Shown one piece after another: positions 9,701-19,500 of a stretch of DNA of 27,986 nucleotides. The DNA is from Coptodactyla brooksi (lineage: Eukaryota; Arthropoda; Insecta; Coleoptera; Scarabaeidae). The position numbers and the translations under genes are program-made. Numbering within the stretch: position 1 is the first letter of the stretch; every line of letters begins with the position of its first letter. The notes beneath the pieces are model-generated. The model was given only the letters and a program-made list of their open reading frames with translations. It ran no database searches and was not told the origin of the DNA. The stretch spans positions 1 through 27,986 of the forward strand of contig JAWQRM010000159.1 of NCBI GenBank assembly GCA_033557675.1. Reading direction: 5' to 3'.

Positions 9701-11554
9701 AAGAGTTCCTCGATGGCAGAGTGCGTATCAGCTGCAAAGAAAAACGCCAATCTCACGTTATTTCTACCGGTGGTAACTTCACACCCGTGGAATTGGGTTT
9801 GGATTCCTGCGATCGTCCGCTGGCTGTAAAAAGAATTCCCAAAGGAAGTTGTGTTTGCGAAATGATCAGGACAATGTTGGTTGATTTACTTGATTTAAGG
9901 CATAAAAACTTACTCCATTATTTTGCTTGTGATTACGATACAAATGAATTGATCATAGCCACGCCTCTTTGCGAGTATAATGTTGGTCAGTATTTGATGT
10001 TGATGAAACAAAATCAAACGAATTTGAGCGCCTTGGACGTTGTGAAGGAATTTTTAACTGGCCTGTTATTTCTGCACGATCGAGTGAACCCGATTGTGCA
10101 TGGTAATTTAAAGCCATCTAATATATTTGTGGATATGAATGGTGTGGTCAAAATTGCGGAATTTGGAATACATAGAGTAAGTACCAATTATTATTACATT
10201 TAAAGTTTGTGTATAGTACACATATAAAGTTCAGTTCAAGATAAGCCTTCCTATTAATCTTCAGTTTATTTAGTTGGTCACAAATACAAGCGCATTTCAT
10301 AAATATGAGTCTGCAAATACAATCATTCACCAATCAACATAAATGATTGCAGTGTGGCTCTGACATAAAGCAGGTGGAGATCAGCAGCATTACAACTAGG
10401 GATGGAGAAGTGACCACTATGACTGATGTACTGCTAAACTTTAGCAGTACATCATAGAAGTACGAATTGTTCACTAGTGTAATTATGCACAATGCACAAT
10501 TCTCGAAATTAAATCAGGTGCAACTGAAGTAAAAAAATTACATTACTATTCATACTACTTTACCCCTTACAGTTTTCCCCCTCGGCAAGTTTCGTGAATT
10601 TTCGGACATCTGCTCCGTCTGCACCATAACAGCACTTTCCATTTTGCAAACCAGTATATTATGTGCTTTGTTCCGAGTACTAATAAATTCCGTATATACT
10701 TTTAGGCACTGTTCAAGTTTAAAGAGGCGCCGAATTCATCAATAATATGGTTCGCAACTGAAACATACAGAACGTTCAAGCAGCTATCCATAATGGAATG
10801 TACTTGTGCGTCAGACATCCAAGTTGCAGGTATCCCAATTGTTATGATCAATGCGCGGTCCATACTAAATGGATTATATGAATTCGCAGGTATGTTAGTT
10901 CATTTCTTAATGACTGCTGGCAAGCACCCATATGGAGATGATATGAGGGTGATTCTCAAAAATCTGGACAAAGCGGTACCACAACTATCGGCGAAGGACT
11001 TAGAACTGCAGGACCTCATCACCTGGATGTTGCTCTACGAACCGGTGGAAAGACCGACAATCCAACAAGTAGTGACGTAAGTACTCTAACATTTTCATTA
11101 ATTTTAAGTTAACTTTGTGTACTTACCTTTCTCATCCAGGCATGTATATTTTTGGTCTCCAGAAAGAAAATGGAGATTTATTTTGACCTGCGCAGGATTA
11201 GGAAGCCGCCCAGGACCACCTCCGTTCAAGCTAGAAGACCTGCATATCTGCCTGGATAAGGTTGCGTCTAAGGATAACATAAAAGGTAAATGGGTTCAAG
11301 TTGTTAAGAAGCAATTTCCAAAGATATCGTTCTCGTTTAACGATGACACTCCCACCGGTTTGTTGAAGTTTATCAGGAACTGCATGGAGAGTAAGGACCC
11401 TTTGTGTTTTCATACTGACCTGAATCTCTCCAATTACATTCTGACTTCGTTCCCGGCGTTCGCACTGTCCTTGTACAGGATGTTGGAGAATTCCATGTGG
11501 GTGAAGCACTCGATATTCGCCAGTTTCTACTCGGTGGACAATATATTTACCTAA
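3779..11554 (+). CDS. Pseudokinase-KEN (IRE1/RNase L-type) protein with novel N-terminal half, 5' incomplete
   Basis: Six exons join with consistent phases: 3779-3951, 4003-4180, 4238-4979, 8933-10176, 10706-11076 and 11140-11554. They give 1040 residues plus TAA. Introns of 51 and 57 bases, then about 4 kb, then 529 and 63 bases, are all GT-AG. Residues 1-640 match nothing I recognise: a helical start (RLKIIFSILSELLQH), a charged coiled-coil-like stretch at about 150-205, and mixed acidic segments. Residues about 636-903 form a kinase lobe. Its lysine is kept (LAVKRIP, K664), the HRD is HGN (754-756), LKPSN follows, the DFG is EFG (774-776), and APE is ATE (796-798). Residues 904-1040 begin HVYFWSPERKWRF, the usual entry to a KEN ribonuclease domain. 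In IRE1 and RNase L this domain dimerises and cuts RNA. No transmembrane or signal segment is visible, so a cytosolic RNase L-like arrangement is likelier than an ER sensor. The first exon start rests on a weak acceptor (TTTTAAG at 3778) and the true start codon is not found. An IRE1 paralogue is the main alternative. Confidence 0.8.
5013..5046 (+). terminator. Possible intronic poly(A) signals
   Basis: If the donor after 4979 is not used, the frame runs on for 11 codons to TAA at 5012-5014. AATAAA motifs follow at 5013-5018 and 5041-5046. Use of these would give a 375-residue product with only the N-terminal module. AATAAA is frequent in AT-rich DNA, so this is suggestive only. Confidence 0.3.
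5100..6090 (-). pseudogene. Non-LTR retrotransposon endonuclease/reverse transcriptase remnant
   Basis: Read on the minus strand, 6060-5990 gives SGKGADINLDHVLVRIA, the RGAD-x-SDH-type end of an apurinic-like endonuclease domain. Further on (5519-5280) comes WKQERLPRNWELVNIMPSIK, then NNYRSISLVDVVYKVLTMLA, the fingers region of a reverse transcriptase, and GEYQAS. Near 5160-5110 comes FGVRPGIGWGDP, which resembles the F-V-x-GVRQGD-LSP block. Stops and shifts separate these blocks. The clade is RTE- or Jockey-like, by look only. It lies antisense inside the 4-kb intron of the KEN gene. Confidence 0.7.
6227..6525 (+). repeat. Dispersed repeat, deleted copy (partner at 26819)
   Basis: The start TTACTTTCTCTTAAGAAAA, the block GATGTCGAGATTTTGATGGA near 6275-6294, GGTTGGTCTGTCCGTCC near 6343-6359 and GGGCATTACCACACATTTTT match, with small changes, the copy at 26819-27582. 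That copy has about 450 more bases between the last two blocks. Non-coding, family unnamed. Confidence 0.65.
6526..8234. other. Rest of the large intron, no gene seen
   Basis: The sequence is AT- and pyrimidine-rich with only short spurious frames. A segment near 7502-7575 (AGCATTACCTTCAATGAAAT and following) resembles one near 15020-15095, so both are probably pieces of one dispersed repeat. Confidence 0.35.
8236..8276 (+). repeat. Tandem duplication of a 20-base unit
   Basis: CCCAGTTATTCGAAAAATTG is followed at once by CCCAGTTAATCGAAAAATTA, two copies with two differences. The unit looks like the end of a pogo/Tigger-type element, but no element body is recognisable. Confidence 0.5.
8462..8542. 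repeat. Two adjacent perfect hairpins
   Basis: TTTCCATGTTTGGC (8462-8475) pairs exactly with GCCAAACATGGAAA (8480-8493). ATTGCCAAACA (8478-8488) can instead pair with TGTTTGGCAAT (8494-8504), so this is a switchable stem. TCCATTCAAACAGT (8510-8523) pairs exactly with ACTGTTTGAATGGA (8529-8542). All lie in the large intron of the KEN gene, about 400 bases before its kinase-side exon. Confidence 0.7.
9746..11139 (+). other. Pseudokinase domain of the KEN protein (with intron 10177-10705)
   Basis: The glycine loop is degenerate (VISTGGNFTPVELG). The VAIK-type Lys (AVK, 9829-9831) and the metal-binding Asn of the catalytic loop (LKPSN) remain. The catalytic-loop Asp is Asn (codon AAT at 10105-10107) and the DFG Asp is Glu (GAA at 10159-10161). 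The exon junction at 10176/10706 falls directly after EFGIHR, and the segment resumes through WFATETY, the APE equivalent. It closes with PYGDDMRVIL, LITWMLLYEPVERPTIQQV and the kinase-KEN junction. Loss of both Asp residues predicts no phosphotransfer. Nucleotide binding as an allosteric switch, as in RNase L, remains possible. Confidence 0.75.
10424..10454. repeat. 31-bp perfect palindrome in the kinase intron
   Basis: TGATGTACTGCTAAA (10424-10438), a single C, then TTTAGCAGTACATCA (10440-10454) form an uninterrupted inverted repeat. It lies in intron 10177-10705, which otherwise shows nothing recognisable. Confidence 0.7.
11141..11554 (+). other. KEN domain with altered catalytic residues
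   Basis: The domain reads WSPERKWRFILTCAG, LEDLHICLDKV, KWVQVVKKQF, PTGLLKFIRNCMESK, LTSFPAFALSLYRMLEN. I aligned it by eye to human IRE1, whose RNase residues are Tyr892, Arg905, Asn906 and His910. The Arg-Asn pair is kept (R982, N983; codons 11375-11380). The Tyr position is Phe (F969, codon 11336-11338) and the His position is Ser (S987, codon 11390-11392). RNase L also carries His five residues after its Arg. A His seven residues further on (H994) is the only nearby substitute. Confidence 0.7.
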
Positions 11555-11588
11555 TTCCGACAACTTTACGCCTCTGGTATCTCCTTTT

Positions 11589-11765
11589 AATAAAAAGTAC
11601 CGAACCGATTTACGTTGGAAGGTTTTACCATTTGCTGAAATTTAATGCAATAGGTACATGTGTCAGTTGGAGATTTTTATTATTTATTTATCTAAATATA
11701 CATTATTGTTTTACATTTATTTCCATCCGTGATTTTGTACTCATCTGATAAGTAAGGTGAATAAA
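11589..11765 (+). terminator. Poly(A) signals of the KEN gene
   Basis: AATAAA occurs at 11589-11594, 35 bases after the stop, and at 11760-11765, 206 bases after it. The second is the better-placed end of a short 3' UTR. Confidence 0.45.
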
Positions 11766-11967
11766 TCCTTTAATTACATACTGTTTGCAACAATTTTGTT
11801 AGCCACTAGTGTCTTTTGTAATTCACATTGAGTATATATGTGCATTACGAACAATATATCAAACATTGTTCAATATAACAAACAATGATCAGGTAATTTT
11901 GATACAGGTAAAAGAGATATCATAAAAACGTCAAGGTTCAGTGACATCTTCAAAAGGCTCAAGTTAA

Positions 11968-12586
11968 TGTTCAGGTTTGGAGCCAATTGATGTTCGTTTG
12001 AAGCCAAAAATTATATGCTCGCGGGAAAAATCAAAGAAGAAAGCCTTTCCTATAGTTTATCATCTCCTGAATAGGAAAAATAGTTGGTATGAGGATGTAG
12101 AAATGATTTTCTTGGAGTATTAAGAAAACCACATAAAGATAAAAGATTGGTTGAAGAAATGCCAGTTAATAGCCTGGTGGAAATAGTAGGTTCAAAAAAT
12201 GTCGCCAAGAAGCAATCTGGTGGTAAATTTGTAGAATGTTACACCTAAACTGTCAAGCATGTTTTGCAATTTTGTTTAAAATTTACAACAAATCTATTGA
12301 ATAAAATTTGAAATATAAAGCTGTTTCAGGATCCATCTGAATAGAATACCAGGAGCTGACATATGTTCTCTAATATTGCATTCAACAGGTTAAATGCCGT
12401 GCATGACACCAGTGACCAGCAAGCCCAAGATTACTAGAAACACAGAATTTCAGCAAGTTTCAATGCTTTTAAAATTTTCAAAATTTTGTTCATTACTTCA
12501 ATGATGTGAAGAAGTTAGTAGTGGATTTCCATAATAGTGTTGTTAAAACAGACACAGCATTTGTTGATTTTTTAGTGCAAGCCTAA
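11968..12586 (+). pseudogene. Unidentified protein-coding remnants
   Basis: One frame (11968-12123) reads EPIDVRLKPKIICSREK, then AFPIVYHLLNRKNSWYEDVE. A +1-shifted frame overlaps it and ends at 12246-12248; it reads FLGVLRKPHKDKRLVEEMPV, then NSLVEIVGSKNVAKKQSGG. A third block ending at 12584-12586 reads FVHYFNDVKKLVVDFHNSVV, then TDTAFVDFLVQA. The composition is protein-like, unlike random AT-rich DNA, but frames are broken and I recognise no family. It could be a decayed transposon or gene copy between the two convergent genes. Confidence 0.4.
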
Positions 12587-12589
12587 ATT

Positions 12590-13509
12590 TTCTAGTTCCA
12601 TTGTTTGGACAGTTTTCAAAGTACATGCAAAGAGTAATAAACCGCCTGTAGTAAATACTGACGGTTTAAGCAATGGAAATAATTATCAAAGATTTGAACT
12701 TACATGATTTTCTCAAATTGTTTTGGATATATTGGTTAACACGATATTCGTACTACTATAAAAACCTCTTGTAAAATTATAATAATAACATTATAACATC
12801 TTGTAAAATATGAAAAGGATACAGGTTTTTCTTGGCACTCAAGCCAGCCAAGCAGCTATAATGTGTTAAATTAAGCTGCAATAGTAGTAGTCTTCAATAT
12901 ATGATGTGTCTTGGTACAACACACCCGTGTCCTTGAGGCACTATTTCAATTTGGTATCAGTCATGCAATATTCTAATGGACAAAGTCTCCTTTTATCTTC
13001 TTGCATTTTTAGTCACCTGTTATGATTACTGATGAAAATTAAAAAAAAATGTTTATATATCGTCACAATTTAACATTAATACCCTTTATTAGTATCAGTT
13101 TACAGTTCGCATTAGCTCTTTTTACCATTACATTACTATGAACTTTTAATATTAGAGGTCAAACAGACAAAAATATTACATCAGGTGTATGATTATCAAA
13201 TATTTTTATTAATTGGTCAATGTTATAATGCTAACATAATACAATCTTAATATAAATTTCATAAAATTAAAAAAATAAATTCAATAGAAAGTACACCTAC
13301 AACTAAAGGGCACATAAGGCAAACACTCTCAGAAGCCAAGATGAGATTATCAATTGTAACTACATAAAGATCGATAAAATTTGGTATAATGAGATCACAT
13401 AAGTATTACTTCTTTGGAGTCCAGATACGTACGTATAATTAAACTTATATTCTATTCACATGGAAGCTCAAGTACAAAGATACATAAAAAAGGTGTCGTG
13501 AAATCGTGT
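12590..13509. other. Intergenic region and 3' UTR of the Kelch gene
   Basis: The minus-strand Kelch gene stops at 13510. Complementary AATAAA signals lie at 13205-13210 and 13085-13090, so its 3' UTR probably covers 13509 to about 13080. I see nothing else in the stretch. Confidence 0.45.
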
Positions 13510-16500
13510 TCATATCACAACTGCACCCGACTCAGCACGACTCTCAGGCAAAGATGGATAACTTGTCCATCTGTTGGACACTGAGTCGTAACATTCGACA
13601 GAATCCAGTGTAAACTGTGCTCTGTAAAACGCTTCGTTTATTTGCGATCCTCCTATAACATACAGCAAACTGTCAACTGCCACAACTGCAGGTCTGCTTC
13701 GTGCAACTAACATCGATGGCGCTTTGCTCCATTTATTCTGAAATACGAAAAAATGTGAACAAAATATTTTGCACAAAAAATATTTAGATACCTGTTTAAA
13801 TGAATATCTTTCCACAGAATCTAGTATGCTACTCTTGTTGTCACCTCCAATAACGTATAAGTAATTATCAATAACTGCAACACCCATCTGCGATCGTGCA
13901 ACTGTCATAGGTGGTAGAGATTTCCATACACCCGTTAATGGATTAAAACTTAAAAGATCTGTCAAATGCCTTCGTGTATGTGTACAGCCTCCAACCATAT
14001 AGATTAAGCCTGCAAAAAATATATGCTGCTACAGTATGTTATTAACCGATAGTTTTCAAACATCAACTACAGCTACAATAATTTTCTTATTACTAATAAA
14101 ATTAGTAATAATAGCACTCTTATCAAACAGTCCATTCAGCTAGTAACATCAGCATGGAGTCAGCTAACAGCAATATATCTTGCTTAAGGCTAATTTTTAA
14201 TTTTCAAAATTTACATACATATTTTATTACTTTTATAGAATTAATAATATAGTTTAGAACATTAAGATTATATGTAACTATGGTTTTAATAACACAGAGA
14301 TTGGCTATAAACAATATACAGATGTGGTAAAACATTATTTGAGTATAAGAAATATGCAGGCTGCATCCTGAAGCAGCATTATTTTGAACAGCACCCTTAA
14401 TTATAGATTATTGAATCGAAATTTGGTAAATGTAATATAAGTATCAAAATGCATGTATATTATTACATTTTTTGTAGTTTTAATGTAATAATGCTATGTA
14501 TACGTTAATCATTCAAAAAAGCCATAGTAACCCCGAAAAAAATTTTTAACTCTTTTTGCAGTCGGAAAAGCTTAAACGATTATGAAATCGGTTTTCTACA
14601 ATTTACTATTTTTAATGGCACTTTTTAATAGCAAAAGAGCACCAAAGGCAACTATCCAAGAGTGTTCAAAATGGAAAATTGCGCTTGTTTCTAAAAATTA
14701 AGGATCCAACATGGATTTGTTTTTGTTGCCAACTAATATAGAAAGAACTGAAATGTTTAATTACAATTTGATCCTACCCAGAGGGTCCTAAACAGTACAA
14801 ACTAACAAACGCAACAATGGTTAATAGATAACTGTTTTTTATCTATTTATACTTTTAAAGCACAACTATTTAATTTATTTTTATTATATTTGGCGATATG
14901 TTCCAATGATAATAAAATCATTTTTTTTAATGTCAAGTGGAAAATTTATTTTATTCTATTCCTTAGCTTATAAAATTAATTAATTAAAATATATTGCTTA
15001 ACGATACTTCCTGAAACAGCATTGTCACCTTCCATGAAATATCTCTTGGAATGTCATGAGGCAAAAGCAAGTATTATTATATTAGAATATTATTTTACCA
15101 TCTACCAAGAGTAGTTATATTTTACAACTGTCACTTAAACAAATGGGAAATTAAACAGAGCACAAACAAATTGTAGAATTTTATTATCCATCATAATAAA
15201 ATTCTTCTTGTCTGAATCGACCTTATTGCGGCTGCATACCAAAAACTTTCTCTCTGTTCGACTATCACCGAGATTGTTTCTTTTTAAATTTTGAGTGAAG
15301 ATACCCTCAAAAGTTAGAAAGAGTTTAGTTTGTTAAGAGTATCTTGTCTATTAGTTCCACTCGTATGATTATCCCATACGTACATGAGTTCTTACCAAAC
15401 CTGGATATTACAAAACATATGAGAAATCAATTTCTTGTACATTTCGTCATTTTCTTATTCTTATTATCCATCTAAGTACTATATACTATTTTACATGTAC
15501 TCATTAGTAACTGTAAAATGTACTCATCAAGCAATATATCGGTATGTGATTTGTTTAACTCTCCATGCTTATAGAAAAGCAAATCATTTCAAAATTTAAT
15601 TCAACACCTCATGTTTAGAAATATATAGCCTTGTCATATGAACATTATAAACAATATGTAAATATAAATAGTTACATAAACAATATAATATAAACATTTT
15701 AGAAAGTCTCAGTTTTTTTTCTCACAAGAAATACTGAGAAATGCAATGAAAGGCAATAAGTGATCTGACCCTTGTTAGTTAAAATAAATAATTTATTATT
15801 ACAAACCTCCATATGTAACGACGCCCATACTGAATCTGGGTTCAGGCATTACTCCAACATGTTTCCATTCATTGATCCTTGGGTCATACCGTTCTATGCA
15901 GCCACCAATATCGTTGCCAACCCAACCGCCAAGGGCATATAGATACCCATTCAAAGCACACAACCCAAATTCGCACCGTGGCACGATCATACTGGCTACA
16001 CTTTTCCAACATAGTTCCCCGGGTTCATAGCATTCGCAACTGTTCATGCAGTTAGATTCTTGCTCACCACCCACAACATATATTTTGCCATTTAAAGTAG
16101 CTACTCCAGGTACAATTCTGTTTACTATTAAATCTGGTGCAGTTGACCATTCTCTATAAAAAAATGGGTAGTACATATTTAAGTAATTCAAAGTGAAAAT
16201 GAATAAATTAAATGCCTACTTGATAAATGTGTTGAATTTAACGACTGATACATAGTTTCCCTCAGATCCTTTATGCCAAACCAACTCCCTTTTATTGCCA
16301 CCAATAACATAAATATCCTTCTTAGCTAAATGCCTTGGAGAAACGGTTAAAGTAACAAGACATCCTTTTTTATTTATTAGGTCATTATGAACGGATTTCA
16401 AAGCGACCTTCAAACTACTATCCGTACATTCATTTACAGCTTTCTCCAATAAACCTGAAAAATTGTTGAATAAATTTCATATTATACTTGAATTTAAAAA

Positions 16501-19500
16501 AATATTTTTATTTGTGAATGCACATTCAGCAATATTTTTAACAAGTTAATTTCGATATTTAGTTTTAAAAATGTCTCATGTGATGTGTTAATACAATCAA
16601 GTGATGACAAGTAAACATGTCAAACGCAGGTTAAATGCTCCTATTATAAATTGTACAACAAAATTAAAGTAAAATGATGAACTCTAATAAAGAGCAGTAC
16701 ATCTGTTTTATTCCGTCACTTCAATAACATTATTTTGTTGTTAGTCCTTGCAATACTTTGTTTTTTTAGTGAAGTAATTTCTATATTTCGAGGAATACAA
16801 AGTCCCTGCTATTGCATTGCACCAACAATATCTGTCTTACAGGTTCATACTTTGTTTGCAAGTTCTATGATCGTGTACCAGTTATTCGTATATCCACTAT
16901 ACCCCTGGCGTAATACGTCATGAGACAGTTCAAGAAGGATGCGAGTTGCAGGAGTATATTTAGGATAATTTTGTGCACCTTTCACATTTTCAAAGTATGA
17001 AATAACTATAACATCAATATGTACATTGAGTTGTGGATTTTGGAACCTTTGGCTTAGTAACAAAGTTGAACGATGCAACCACTACATCAAAACCAAAAAA
17101 TTTTACTAGTTAAAATATTTGACTTCTAATTTCTAATCGTCATATTACATACTCCTATCCCAGGTTAAACAGTGTTGGGGCCAGCCCAACACTGAAGATT
17201 TTGCACTTCTACGGTAGCCTCAGTATCAGTCATTGTCATCTCGATCATTCTTAGCAGTTTTTGTGAAATTCTCAATTTGAGCAGTATTTTGCATAGTTCA
17301 TTTCTTTTCATCGTGTCATAAGCCTGTGCAAAGTTGATGAAGATGTTGTGGATATCAATGTACTATTCCCAGGCTTTGTTCAGCATTTGTTTGACTGAAT
17401 AATTGATCAGTCGTTGACCTGCCATGCCTGAATCTGGTTTGATACTCTCCTATTACTACATCCGCATATGGTTGGATGCACCAGTGTCTTATGTAGGTAA
17501 GAATTTTATAGGCTGTGCAGAGCAGGGAGATTCCGTGGTAATTTTCGCACTTTAACATGTCACCCTTCTTGTATACCAGACTTACATATAATGCTTTCTC
17601 TCCAGTCAGTAGGTATTTGTTCCTCTATCCATATCTTGGACACTAGAGCATATATCCATTGTGTTAGATAATTCCCACCTGATTTATAGATTTATTAACG
17701 GGATTTCGTCTATACCAGAAGCTTTGTTACCTTTTGTGCTTTGTTAGCTCTCTTCACTTCCTCCAAGTATTGGTGCTTCCTCTTCTGCTTCAACGTCCTC
17801 CAGATGGGTTTTGTCCAGAATTTCTTCGGCATCATTCTCGACGCGCTTTTACAACTCTAGCTATTGGGCTATTGGGCGCAGCGACTATAATACCATGGTG
17901 TGAAAACTGCAACTTCAATAATTTTGTTTCGAATTAGACGGTTTACTATTTCATATCTTCTGCTAGCGACCGAATCAGTAGTTTCAAATTTATGCATCAA
18001 ATATTGAACATATTGGGTGGCCTATACTTTTATCTGGATGGTTTCCATTGAAAATTTTTGCCATTCATTATTTCAAAACTGAAACGAGTTTAGTTTTTGC
18101 TACCCAATCTAGATAGAAACTGGGTAAGAGTCGTATTTACTAGTTGTCTGATGTTAGTTCAAGATATCAGGTCTCCACAATGATATGTTCCCTTTGCATA
18201 GAGTCCCACATAGAGTCCCTTTGCATATTCTTCGGATGCAGTCTCATCAACGTCAGTCACACATTGTATTAGATCATCGTCATCCACGAACAACCAGCAT
18301 CTATTTTAGTAATTTCCAACCAGTTACTGACTTCCCCCATTGAAGTCTTTTCATAAACCGAAACATTTGAACATAGCTGCAACATTTCCAAATTGTTTTG
18401 AACTGCACCCAAATTGATTTGCAATTTATTCTAACCTCTTTGTATACTATTCACTGGAAGAAAACTGCAAGCTTTTTTTACAACCTTCAAAAATTGCATC
18501 ATTATTGCTGTATTTTTTCAGAGCTGCAATAATGTTTCTTTCAACTATGTGCCTCGATCCATCACTCGAGTTAAGAGTGGTGTATTAGCCAATCAAACGT
18601 TACATTTTATTTTGACATTATCATTCTTCAAATCACATATAGTATGAGTAGGTATTCCACATATATATATATATATATATATATAGGATTGTGGATCACT
18701 AAAATCACTTCTTATGGCAAACCTAATGACGATGGGATTTTATACAGGTATCTGGATCTTATCCATACACTATTCTATGTATATTATTGAACTACATTCA
18801 AATCTATATTTTCAAGGGACCTAGGATATTGTTGTGATACGATGTCCAATTGTCAAGTACTGGAAAAACTTTTCTAATTATGGAAAAAATATCTTATATT
18901 ATACTATACTAAAGTATTATCTTAAAGTGCACTTACATATCTACATAACTATGTAAGTATAGTGGAAAAATTAATGCTGACACTGTGTTCACGATAATTA
19001 ATGGCAGCTTAGATAGATATTAAATAATGTATTTGCCTGCACCTACACTTGTTATTGCACATTGGGATAGATGGTTACAAGCAAGTTTGTTTTATTCCAA
19101 AAACACTTATAGTAAAAGTACATTACAAGTAGCTTCAAAGAATTACCAAAGACTATAAAGTATATTGAAAACACAGTTTATCTTTATTTGAAGGAGTTCA
19201 GTCCGTGATTGAATATAATTTGAAGAAATATTTCAGAATATACCGAGATTAAATAAATTACCAGAATTTGCATCACAAGATGTAGAACTTGTCAATCCAC
19301 AATACCAACAATTCCTCATATATTTGGATTAATCACCTTTAAGTAGTGTAGATGCTGGGACATTTTGTTCCTCACAGAAGAAAATTATTATTTACACTAA
19401 TAGTTCTGTATGTCACTATTTCATTACCCCACTACAAGGTTGCGTATACATGTGGCAAAAGGAGATTCCTCTCCTTGCGGGAAAATCGTAATTGGATATC

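Noticed and set aside
11231..11563. 110-codon minus-strand frame
   Set aside because: Antisense shadow of the KEN domain exon.
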